Shown here piece after piece: positions 34,391-46,643 of a stretch of DNA of 64,000 bases. Within the stretch, counting starts at the first letter, position 1, and each line of letters opens with the position of its first letter. Source of the stretch: Sodiomyces alkalinus F11. Lineage: Eukaryota; Ascomycota; Sordariomycetes; Glomerellales; Plectosphaerellaceae. The notes under the pieces were generated by a model. It worked only from the letters and a program-made list of their open reading frames with translations. It ran no database searches and was not told the DNA's origin. Made by a program: the position numbers and the translations under genes. The stretch lies in assembly GCF_003711515.1 (NCBI RefSeq), contig NW_021167089.1, forward strand, positions 1,155,799-1,219,798. Reading direction: 5' to 3'.

Positions 34391-37300
34391 GCTTGTCATT
34401 TTCGGATAATGACGACGGAAGATGCAAGGATTTCGGTTTAGGCAACGGGAAGACAGAAAAAGCAATCGTCGATAGGAATGGAATGCCAAGGTACTTGAGG
34501 TGGACCACTGGCTGGTATGCCTTTACCCCTTTCATGATGATGAGGGTTTTCAGAGTATCAGAGGCTGAGTAGAACAGTAACGATAGAGAGCTTATGGTGG
34601 ACTGCATAGGACATGCTGGCAGGCCGCGAGACTGAGAGGCCCCGGACATGACACGGGATGCTCTGAAGGGCGCTGGCATCACTATATGAGAAGGCATTTC
34701 GTCAAGGATAGAATTTTGTTTCTTTTGTTATTTTAACTCCTATTCCCAACACTCCATGAGGATGGCGGAAGTGATGATACAGTTCTCTCTGTTCTTTTGA
34801 TAGGGTGGCCGTGTGTGATCTTGGTCCCTGAAAATGGACCGACTGCTTTGGCAGAACACTGTTGCTGAAGGGTCTTGCTTACATATTTTTTTGGGACGAG
34901 CCTCTTCCTTTTACACTTCACCTTGTTATGCCAGTAACGAATAGATTATGAACGCACATGGATGTGGCGATGGCAATGATCCTGCCTGCTGCTAGTATTA
35001 CTGCATGATATCTAGCATGAAATCCATGAAGCCATTCTTGACTGGCAGATCGGATCGTGCTGTAGTTCTGGAGGTCAGTCAGCATTGCCTGTATGGATGC
35101 CATTCAATGAAGTTTTCCTACAGGGGCATTTGTACGAGTCACGCATCTTGGTTAATATTGTTATTTGAGTTTATTCAGAAGCGGATGATTGGTTACTGCT
35201 AATAAGAAACTCTCTTCCAGGGCGTTTTCCTGTCACGGAAAGCATTTTGCGGTCTTCTCCTCGATGACCTGGAAACGGACATGGTCCTGTTGAAGAACTC
35301 AACCCTATCATTGTTTGCAGCTCAGAAACGGAGTAGACGCGATGCAAGTTTACCGGTTCTTCTGCGAAGAAGAAAAGAAGCATACATCGTTATAGTTGCG
35401 ATGCCGACTGGGCTTGTCCTTTCATCATGTGGTCCGAACTGTCTGCAAACATCGGCATTCTCTCTTTCTTACTGCCCCTCTGAGCCAATTAACGCGTGCC
35501 GCCTCTGAGGGAGGGAGAGTAGTACGTGTAAAAAAAAGTTGGGCTCACGGGCGGGCTTATCTACATCGTACAGGTACAAAGTTGAATACGTTTCGTTCAT
35601 TGATGGCGGCGATTTCGGGAGGTTCATGACGCTAAGCGAAATTGAAGAAAGTGGATGGGTCGGTGGCTGGGCCGGCCCTACTTTGTACCGGTAATACTGC
35701 GTCGTACGAAGGAATTGATGACAAAAGTCGCACCCGACCAAGCATGAAGCTATATCCATACTCTGTACATGTTCCATCATTTATATGCCTCCACCGATTT
35801 ATTCCCCCATTGATATGGCGTATAAACCACTCGTCGAGGCCGTTGTAGATCGTAGATTCATTATCGCCCGTCGACGTTCTCACGGGAAGGGAAAGCGGGG
35901 GGAACTGATCCAAAGGTCCCCGTCGCAACGCTGGATTTACGCCGCTCGTGGGTCGACTCAATGGTGGAATGCAAAACGCGCCCGGAAGACGGGATGCCCA
36001 CTCACCGCTCGTATTGTATGGAGGAAAAGTTTTGGCAGGTTTGGGACGATTATAGCGGATCAGTGTCATAACCATGATCTAGACGACTTGTGGCTTCAGG
36101 ACACCTGCAGCAAAGAAATTGAATTCTACTATCCGCGACGATCCAACGCTATATGAATCAATAACAAGCGTCCTCTTGATTTCTGGCGATGTACGTAATA
36201 CCTTGTGGGAGATTAATAAAGGGGTTCCTTCGACAAACACAGGAGCATCGGAGTTGGATAAATACACCATCCGAAGTGATCCTGTCCCGATGGTCCCAGA
36301 TAGGTGGAAGGGGCAGTGATACCAGTGGATCAACCAGACATTCACATAACGCATATCCGAGTCTTCGGCATGTTCTTGTGGCGATTTTGAATTACCAAAA
36401 AGTAGGGGGAGGCGTGCCAATCTCCAACCTTTCCCTATCTACGGGGCCAGTAATAAGTAATACGCTCTCACGAGCCTCACGATCGAGCGGACGACCTAGG
36501 GTAGCTGCTCAGCCTGAGGAGTGGATGAATACCAGCATTGATGGGTCGGCGATAAGGGAATAGCCGCAGGCAGGCGCCTAAAGATAGCCGGTTCAATTCA
36601 ATTTTTGGGTTTCTTTTTGACAGACGAAGTTGTCTTATTACAAGGAAACATAATATCGTGATACTTTGGTGCCGGGAATTTATTATTGGTTGCGCTGTTG
36701 GTTGTGGCGACTTATGGGGTGTTTTGGGTATGCGAAAAATCGAATTATGTCGCTGCTGACTTGGGAGGGTAATAAGCGGATCGTGGCGCCAGCCAGCCGG
36801 AGAAGAAGGATTGAATGAAGCTTGGCAACCTCGACTTGCCGGGTTATGGCCTAGAGAGAGGATAGTGGAGTGACGAAGCACCGGCTGATGTGGGTCGAGG
36901 ATCCACTTTGAAATACCCCCCTGCCATTGTCTTGTAATTGTATTGGATGAAAGCAGGGTAGCAGGTACGAAGTATTTCCTAATTGGCAGCTGCCACACGG
37001 GGGAGGGAGGCTACCTACTTCCTGTACGTACTCCGTACCTACAACAACAACCACCTGCAGCTTCTCGTCGGCATGAAAATGTGTACGAAGTACGGATAGG
37101 TAGAGTGGATTGACTGAAGAACGTGACGGAACAAAAAGTGAACGGGCAAAAAGGGATACGGAAAGGGTCAGGGGGAAGGGAAAAAAAGACCTAGCCCCCC
37201 GCAACATAACATAATATCTCTTTTTCCCCTCTCACTCTGCGTCTCGACTCAAGACACGGAATCGTTCTTCAACTTCTTCTCATCTCTTCCACCCCGGCCC

Positions 37301-38532
37301 GCATCTCGTAACGCATCGTTCTCATTACCTCTCCATCCTCCACTTCCGCATCCTCCACCACACGAAAGTCTACCCTCACACTACTAAGGTATTAAGGGCC
37401 CATTCCCTATCCCCAGTCTCCAGTGCCGAACAGCCTGATAGACCCCGTGCCCTATCCCGTCGCCTTTCCCCTTCATCACTCAACCAAATTTGGTCTCGGC
37501 CTTCTCTCCCCTCCAACCCCCATCAACAACCATCCTTCCATCTCTTTCCTTCTGTAATTTTCCTCTCCTTGTCCACTTTTCCTATCCTCCCCTCCTGCTT
37601 TCCCATCAACAGTTGCCACCTTGCATACATTTTGTCTCAACGCACAACGTCCATCGCTCATCACTCTAATAATAGCAGAGCCGCAGTATATCGGTACATT
37701 ATCGTGGACATTTGGTGCCACGCTTGTCTCTAATTCGGCGAACCGACAGTCATCGCTCACCTCTCGGTATTGTCTCTCAACGCGCACGCGTCGGATTGGG
37801 ATCCGTTTGAATCGCATCTCCGGCCGCCACAAGCCGTTCTTATTTCCTGTCTCTCCATCTTGTCATCCGTCTTCCACTTCTCGTCAATCGACGGACGGTA
37901 CACATATCACAACCGCCGACCCATGTCGCGATTCCCCGACCAAGCAGCAGCCACCGGATTTTAAGAGATCAATAACAACCACGACTGCCTTTCTTTTTCA
38001 GTGTCACGTCATATCTGGCTGTGTCTACGAGACGAAAGGATTACGTACGATACGGGATTGAGTCCCTAGCCGACCTTTGTCTGTCGTCACAACAATACAT
38101 TACCAACCAGAGGAAAGAGGAAGAAGAGGAAAAGAAAAAAAAGACCGACAAGGGGAACGAGAACAAAAAGAGCAAGATCACGAGCAAGGGACGGACTTTC
38201 GTCAAGACAAATTTTCGGGCCCTGCAGGCCTTGCACGCTCCGACCTCTCTTCGAGCTCTTGGGGCAACCCAAGGCTGGATTCGTGCTACCTTCATTTCGT
38301 TCAACACGTCAACTCCGCCATATCTAGCTGGACCGTCGATGATACTTCGTAGTCGAGGCTCGCCTTTTTCTTTTCTTGTGTTCCGGAGCCAGGCGAAGCG
38401 GGAATCTCAAGTGGTCGTTTATCTATCCACCTGATCGGGCATTCCTGGTCTCTGGCCACATCACTGGCCACATCCTGGTATATCGAACTGACCTGCTACG
38501 CTCTTCCTTGGGGATCGAGATCCGAGATCGAG
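34391..38532. other. 4.1-kb intergenic region
   Basis: Downstream of ARB1 I see only short frames. From about 37200 the sequence becomes strongly pyrimidine-rich and leads to the INO80 start, so it probably includes a long 5' leader. A reverse TACGGAGTA lies at 37029-37037. A 173-codon reverse frame at 36477-36998 has no recognisable character and is not called. Confidence 0.55.
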
Positions 38533-41500
38533 ATGGAACATCCCAAGGACTTCCGCTCGACGGTGCTGCAAGCTCCCCTGCGGCAACCCGGCGGCGGAGA
38601 TGACGGCGAGCGTCGGCGAGACTACGACTACGACTACGACCAACGCGACCGCGACCGCGACCACCATAATGGGGAGAGCCGACGCCACCGCCACGACCTA
38701 AGCTCTATTATTGCACCACCGCCCTCGCAGTCGTCGGCACCGCCATCGCGACACGCCAGCTTCAGTCTACGGTCGCCTCCCCGGTCCGAGTTCCAACATG
38801 CTCACCACACGCAGACCCATGGCCACACCCACTCCCAAGGGCAAGGGCAGGGACACGGACAACACGTACACGGACACGGGCATTACTCGTCGCCTCAGAC
38901 ACCGAGTGACAACCAAGCAGCAGCCGCAGCAGCAACAGCGACAACAGTTCATCACTCCAGTCACTCCAATCATCCACCTTCTCGCCCGCATCATCATCAC
39001 CACCACCACCACCGTCACCACCATCACCACCGATCTCCCCCGCCTCCCCGAACGCAACCTCAGTCGGTGCTATCACCTCCCAACCCGAACCAGAATCCCT
39101 TTGGGGGGGCGTCCTCAGCGACATCGTCGTCAGGCCCTCTCCAGGGTCCTCCGCTGTCGCCACTTCATCCTCCCAGTGGTGCATACTACCCTCCTCCCGA
39201 ATCCAAGCCGAAGCCGGCTACAAGTAGTTACTACGACCCATTGACGGACTCCACGAGGGAGAGGAAGGTGTCGGATGCGGGTTCTCGATATGCTGCGTCG
39301 AGTCAGCCATCGCCTCCCAAGGTACGCAGTATCTCTCTCTTCTGTCCTTCTCCTTTTGCCCTCTTCCCTTGTTTGGCCATTATTCAATTATTTGTTTCTG
39401 CTCGTATCTGCCTAGCCATAAATCCTTTCCCCCTTTTCCCCCCCTTAGGCTTCAATCCGAGGAGAAGAAGTGTTAGAATTTGTAGGTTCGGGATCATTTT
39501 GGATCCCCCCCCCTTTTTTTTTTTTTGTTGTTCCGTCCTTCCCCCCCAGAACGCCAGAAAAACTTCAATGAACACAAGACACGCACCAAAGCTCCAAGCT
39601 CCATTCATCATCTCTTAGACCATTATTAGTATCATCTTTCCCTCATTGACCACTATCTACCTAAAAGAAACTTCTCCCTCTCCATTTTTTTCTTCTTCCT
39701 TTAGCCCCCCTTTCCTGCTCGCATCACCTTCGCAACTCTTGGCATCTCGTGCTTTTGGGCTCAAACTCCAACATCGTCCGAGCTCCCTTGCTTCATCAAA
39801 CCCCATTACCCTACTTTTCCGCCCCCGTTTTTTCCCATTTCCTTGTTTTCCATTTTTACTTTACTCTCTGGTACTCCGATACCTACCACAAGTCGAATGC
39901 TGCCCCATCACATTTCCATCATCGCCAGAGAGGCGACAACCACCATCGCCAAAATATCGAGGTCGGCAATATCGCCTTTGGAGTCTTAGGCAGCTGCCTT
40001 CGGGTAGAGCTTTCCTCTACCAACTCCCCCCGGCAATCCGCTTTTTCTCCTTTGATATAAAACAGTTCTTTTACAACCCTTCATTTTTATTCTGTCTACT
40101 CATGCTCGTCTTTCCTACATCACGACATCGGGCCATTTTTCAGTAACGCCACCCCATCGTCCTTGCGTACGGCCTGCTAATATCCCATCTTCCTCTTGTC
40201 GCCAAAACAGCCTCGCGACCCCTACAATTATTCGCAGCCCCCACCGCCAGCTGACCATCAACAAACCCAGAATCATTCGTACTACACCAACGGGAACTAC
40301 ACCTCGCCGGTGTCGGCCGCTTCGACCTTTGTTCCCCGCAGCCCCCATTCACACTCGCACGCGCGTCCGACTGCACAGGGCTCTCTCAGTCCTTCGAACA
40401 GACCACAGATTTCTCATTTGGCTTCTCCTAGCACGAGACACACGGCCTCTCCCGGAATACGTCACGTGTCGTCCAATACTACAACGCCTCATGTGTTGCC
40501 CCAAATGTCACACGCCCATACCGATTCGCCGCTGAAGGCCCCTGCGCCTCCTCCCCCCTCGTCCAGCGTAAGATACCCATTATTTTTAGAGGTTCCCGTC
40601 TCGAGCAGTGCCACAAGCTAACCGTAATTCAATTTGCAGAGTCGTGCGGCCGATCCCATGTCCTTCTCCAATATCCTGTCTAACTCCGAACCTGTGACCC
40701 AGCCACCGCGGAAACCATCACCTCCTCCGGTTCAAGAGAAAGCCTCCGAACCTGAACCTGAGCTGGCTCCCGAGCCGGCCCCTGAGCCGGCGGTCAAGCG
40801 ACGCCGCGAGGTTGATACCGAGACAGAACCGGACCCCGAGCCTACACCCCGAATTTCGGTTGCCAAGGCGAAAAAGGCAAAGGCAGATAAACAGGACCGC
40901 GAAGACACACCTGTGGTCAAGGAAAAGAAGAAGGCGCCCCGGAAATCCAAGTCCCGAGCTTCCGACATTCGGGGTGCAGAAGCCACGCCCAAGAACAGCC
41001 GTCGTGTGTCTACTGCCAACGCCGCCAGAGACACGCCCACCCCACGTGTGCCTGTCAAGCGCCAGGTCAATGGCCAGCCCAAGCAGAAGGTGCTCCCGGC
41101 CGACAAGGAAAAGAGAGTCTTGGCCCTGATGGCCCAACTCGATGCCGAGGTTGACGGGTTGGACGAGTCGGATCTGCATCGCGAGGAGGCCTACTTTTAC
41201 CAGCGTAGCCAGAAGCGCCGTCGCATCATGCAGGAAGCGGAGACGCGACAGAACGCCAAGAGACGCGACTACGTTGCTGAGCACATCTTCGGGCTGCGCT
41301 TGGCCGCACACGCCGATCTGTCCAAGCGACGATACGACGAGATTCACTTCGAGGAGGCCCTGCAGGAGGTCCGGGAGCGTGAGGTCCACGCCGAGAAGGA
41401 GCGGAAGAAGGATATGCAGAGAAAAAGACGCCGCGAGAAGTCCATGGCCGTTACTATCGAGGCGAAGAACGCCGCTCTGGAGAAGGCACGGCTCGCCGAG

Positions 41501-44500
41501 GACGAGAGCGAAAAGGCCCGTTACCTCCGCGACGCGGAACGTGCCAGCAAGAAGGCGCAACAGACCAAGCTCATACTCCAGAAGGGCATCAAGGGTCCCG
41601 CCCGCAACATCGACCTTAACCTCGAAGGGGGCACCATGTCCACTTTCCAGGCCTCCGATATGGAGCCCGGCGTCACCACTCCCTCGGGTACCAAGACCAA
41701 GGGCAAGGGCCGCAGTGGCACCCGTCCCAAGAAGTCTAAGGAACAGAAGCAGGCCGAGAAGGAATCCGCCGAGGCCGCCCAAGCCGCATTGGACGCTGGC
41801 GAGGAACTGCCCAGCAAGGAGGAGTCCAAGATCCGCATCAAGATCAGCAAGTCCAAGTCGAAGGACAAGGACAGCAAAGACAAGGACAAGGACAAGGACA
41901 AGGACAAGGAGAAAGACAAGGACAAAGATAAGGATCGTAAGGACAAGAACGCCGCCGAGGGTGACAAGGAGAACAAGCAGCCGAAAGAACCCAAAGAGAA
42001 GGAAAAGGAAAAGAAGGTCGAGGAGCCGCCCAGCAACGAGGCCCGATTCCTGACCAAGGGCTACAACCAGATTTACGACCAGATCTGGCGGGACCTGGCC
42101 CGGAAGGACGTGAGTAAGACCTTCAAGCTGGCCGCCGAGTCGTATCAGATCAAATCGTCGAACCTTAAGAAGACGGCCATTCTCGCATCCAAGGAGGCCA
42201 AGCGTTGGCAACTACGCACCAACAAGGGCACGAAGGACCAGCAGGCCCGTGCCAAGCGCGTCATGCGCGACATGATGACTTTCTGGAAGCGTAACGAACG
42301 GGAAGAGCGCGACCTGCGCAAGGCCGCCGAGAAGCAGGAGCTGGAGAACGCCCGCAAGGAAGAGGCCGACCGCGAAGCCGCGCGCCAGAAGAGGAAGCTC
42401 AACTTCCTCATCTCGCAGACGGAGCTGTACTCGCACTTCATCGGCAAGAAGATCAGGACGGCCGAGGTTGAGCGGAGCACCGATAACCCCGAAATCGCCG
42501 CCGAGAACACGCAAGAGACCGAGCGGAACCGCCAGCTCGACGTCCAGGAACCGACCGGGGTCGGCGGGAGGGTGACCAATTTTGAGAACCTCGACTTTGA
42601 CGCCGAGGACGAAACGGCGCTGCGCGAGGCGGCCATGGCCAACGCCCAGAACGCCATTGCCGAGGCCCAGAGGAAGGCGCGCGAGTTCAACAACAACAAC
42701 GACGCCGACTTGGACGAGGAAGGCGAGATGAACTTCCAGAACCCGACCGGCCTCGGCGAGGTCGACATTGAGCAGCCCAAGCTTATCAACGCCCAGCTCA
42801 AGGAGTACCAGCTCAAGGGCCTGAACTGGCTCGCCAACCTGTACGAGCAAGGCATCAACGGCATCCTCGCCGACGAGATGGGTCTCGGCAAGACGGTCCA
42901 GTCCATCTCCGTCATGGCGTATCTGGCCGAGAAGTACGACATTTGGGGCCCCTTCCTGGTGGTGGCCCCAGCCTCAACCCTGCACAACTGGGAGCAGGAA
43001 ATCCGCAAGTTCGTCCCCGAATTCAAGATCCTGCCATACTGGGGATCGGCCGGCGACCGCAAGGTGCTCCGCAAGTTCTGGGACCGGAAGCACACGACGT
43101 ACCGGAAGGACGCGTCGTTTCACGTCTGCGTCACATCGTACCAGCTGGTAGTGTCGGACGTGGCCTACTTCCAGAAGATGCGGTGGCAGTACATGATCCT
43201 CGACGAGGCCCAGGCCATCAAGAGCTCGCAGAGCTCGCGGTGGAAAAGCCTGCTCAATTTCCACTGCCGCAATCGCCTGCTCCTCACGGGTACGCCCATC
43301 CAGAACAACATGCAAGAGCTGTGGGCACTTCTCCACTTCATCATGCCGTCCCTGTTCGACTCGCACGACGAGTTCAGCGAGTGGTTCTCCAAGGACATCG
43401 AGTCGCACGCGCAGAGCAACACGAAGCTCAACGAGGATCAGCTCAAGAGGCTGCACATGATCCTCAAGCCTTTCATGCTGCGTCGCGTGAAGAAGCACGT
43501 GCAGAAGGAACTCGGCGACAAGATTGAAAAGGACGTCTTCTGCGACCTGACGTACCGACAGAGGGCGTATTACAGCAACCTGCGGAACCAGATCAGTATC
43601 ATGGATCTTATCGAAAAGGCCACGACGGGAGACGACAACGACTCTGGCACGCTGATGAACCTCGTCATGCAGTTCCGGAAGGTATGCAACCACCCGGACT
43701 TGTTCGAGCGCGCCGACACCACGTCGCCATTTTCCTTCGGCTATTTCGCCGAGACGGCCTCGTTCGTGCGCGAAGGCAACAATGTCACTGTCGGCTACTC
43801 GACCCGCAACCTGATCGAATTCGAGCTGCCACGCCTCGTGTGGCAGGAAGGCGGTCGACTATACCGGGCCGGCAATGACAATGACAAGGCCGGGTGGCGG
43901 GGTAAGTACATGCAACACCTGCTCAACGTCTGGTCTCCGGACAACGTCCAAGAGAGCACGGCAGGCACGGGAGCCTTCTCATGGCTGCGCTTCGCCGATA
44001 GCAGCGCCGCCGAAGTCTACAAGGCGGGTCACCAGGACATATTCGCGCGGTCGGTATCCCTGGCCCAGGACAAGCAACGGCCTCTCGGACGTTTTGGCGT
44101 CGTATATGACGAGCCGGGGGATCAGGGCTACACGCCAGCACACGCGTTGCTGCAGATCACGGCCCGGAACGATAAGCAGGCCTTGGCCGAGGTTACGGAA
44201 CAGGGCGTCCTTGCGCACCTCATGAGAGTGTCGCGGGAGAAGTATGACGACTCGGGTCTCGGCCGTCTCGAGTTGGCGGCACGACCTAGGGCTTCGGCGC
44301 CGCCGATCGAAGTCAGCTGCCGCAGTCAGGGCACCAAGAGAGAACTCGACAACATCTTGTTCAATATCCCGATGCGTAAGGCGCTCTTCGGCCCCACGCC
44401 GGTGGAGGAGAGGGCGCTCGTGATGCAGAAGGTGGCACGGGAGCAGTACCCCCCGGCGGCGATGCTGCCTGCTCCGGACAACGAGAGGACGAAGCTCACC

Positions 44501-45454
44501 AACATCGTGGTACCGTCTATGCGACGGTTCGTGACGGACAGCGGCAAGCTGGCGGTGCTGGACCGGCTGTTGTTCAAGCTCAAGAACGAGGGACACCGCG
44601 TGCTGCTGTACTTCCAGATGACGCGCATGATCGATCTGATGGAGGAGTACTTGACGTACCGCAACTACAAGTACTGCCGGCTCGACGGGTCGACCAAGCT
44701 CGAGGACCGCCGAGATACGGTGCACGACTTCCAGACACGGCCGGACATCTTCGTCTTCCTGCTGTCGACGCGTGCGGGCGGCTTGGGCATCAACCTGACG
44801 TCGGCCGACACGGTCATCTTCTACGACTCGGATTGGAACCCGACGATCGATTCGCAGGCCATGGACCGAGCTCACCGACTGGGACAGACGAGACAAGTGA
44901 CGGTGTACCGGTTGATCACGCGTGGGACGATCGAGGAGCGGATCCGCAAACGCGCGCTGCAGAAGGAGGAAGTGCAGCGGGTGGTCATCCAGGGCGGAGG
45001 CGCCAGTGTGGACTTTTCGGGCCGGCGGGCGCCGGAGAACCGCAACCGCGACATTGCCATGTGGCTCGCCGACGACGAACAGGCCGAGATGATCGAACGG
45101 CGCGAGAAGGAGCTCTTGGAAAGCGGCGAGTACGACAAGCAGCTGAAGAAGAAGGGTGGCAAGCGCAAACGCACGGGCGGCGAAGGCGGTGTCAGCCTGG
45201 ACGACATGTATCACGAAGGTATGTGGAAAATTCCCATTCACGCAATATTCTCTCTCCGGGGTATGTATGGTGCTAACATGACGCGTTCAACAGGCGAAGG
45301 TCATTTTGACGACAAGGGCGCCTCGGGCACCGCCACGCCAGTGGTAGAACTAGACGGCAAGGGGCCAAAGAAGCGACGCACCACGGCGACTGGCGGGAAG
45401 AAGGCCAAGACCCTGAAGCAGCGGCTGGCCGTGGCCGATGGCGAGATGGGTTGA
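38533..45454 (+). CDS. INO80: INO80 chromatin-remodelling ATPase
   Basis: Catalytic subunit of the nuclear INO80 complex, which slides nucleosomes and acts on H2A.Z in transcription and DNA repair. There are four exons: 38533-39321, 40211-40567, 40640-45218 and 45294-45454, about 1961 residues, normal for filamentous fungi. Order: disordered N-terminus with YD, poly-His (8+5 His, near 39000) and Pro runs; Glu/Pro and Lys/Asp repeats; DBINO domain (about 855-990); SNF2 helicase lobe 1 with DEMGLGKT (about 1127) and DEAQ (about 1237); a long insertion (about 1400-1680), where the family binds Rvb1/Rvb2; lobe 2 with [11 protein letters not shown] and [14 protein letters not shown]. Frame is kept at all junctions (GTACGC, GTAAGA, GTATGT donors). 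Intron 1 is 889 bp, unusually long for this genome. Confidence 0.95.
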
Positions 45455-46643
45455 CGAATATAACAAGAATTTGGGGATAAGCGAGCATCTCGCGGGGATT
45501 TGGGGGGGGGTGGTTTCTTTTTCTTATTTTACTTTTGGTTCTTTTCTTCTGCCCCAGGTCCATACGCCAACAACGCCAACGTACGATAGGCGAAGCACAT
45601 TTTCTTTTTTTGTTGTTGTCTTAATATGTTATGGGAGAGGGGATGGAATAATCATCACGAGTGTGACTAGACAGATGATTGTTGGTTCCCCCCCTTGGGT
45701 GTTGAATGACGGCGGCCTTTAGACTCGTGGGTTGAGGTTATTTTGTGTGGTTTCGGGGAGGCGAAAAAAGCAAGAGAGTCTGTTGGGCTGGGCCAAAGCC
45801 TGGGTTGGAATGGGGCTTATAGACCTTTCCTTGTTTTGGTGAAGCCAGACGAGTATTCTTTTTTGTCTCCCCTTCTTTCATTATTTTTTCTCGGCCTTGG
45901 TTTTACAGATTCACAAAGAGGCAACGCCGAGGAAAGACTGATATGGCATGATGGCGCACGCGAAAGGGAATGGTTGGGGGCGTCCTTGTATCAACAGAAC
46001 ATAAAAGGCAGTGTACGAATATACAGCTCTTAATCGGACACGAGGTTTACCAGACACTTAACCAAGGCAGATCGATAAAGAGGGAGGGGAAGAGGGTCAT
46101 GGGACGGGCGAAGAAGCAGATGGAGATGGATGGGGGCTGTTCGGGTCTGTGGCTTGGCCGCAGGACGGACGGTCAGAGAGGAGCACCAACGGTCAGCTTC
46201 GACCTTACTTGCATGCATCTTGCAGCCCTTACCAGTGGGTGATTCGCCAAGTTATCCACCATCTTCTATCTGCATTCTTCGCCGAGACTCCTCCGACCCC
46301 TGTCTCTGCAGGACGCGAAGACGACAGATTTACACCCACGGGGTCATGCCAACAACAAGTCTCTCTACATGCCGTTATGATGATAACAGGCGGGTGGGAG
46401 GAAGGATGAATGAACATGGGAGCAGCAATTCCGGGTATGCCTAGTACATTTGCATTCATCCCCCCTCCCCTCCCCTTTTCCCCGTCCACTTGCTGCCCTT
46501 CTTTTTCCCCGGTCGATCTATCCCATGACATCAACTGCTTCGTCTCCTCATGGAGTGGCAGTGGCCCTTTTGCACACTCTGTAGCAAAGACTAGATCTCG
46601 TCTCCCTGGTTCTCCCTGATATCCTGCTCCTCTCTCAGTGGCG
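45455..46643. other. intergenic region
   Basis: 3' flank of INO80 and promoter of the second P450. Several G- and T-rich simple stretches; no coding pattern. Confidence 0.55.

Noticed and set aside
36477..36998. 173-codon reverse frame in the ARB1-INO80 interval
   Set aside because: No recognisable motif, irregular composition, no splice or promoter support.
40718..42211. 497-codon reverse frame opposite INO80
   Set aside because: Leu-rich antisense of Lys/Glu/Asp repeats; no independent motifs.
43979..45241. 420-codon reverse frame opposite the INO80 helicase domain
   Set aside because: Antisense shadow; the plus strand encodes conserved SNF2 motifs.
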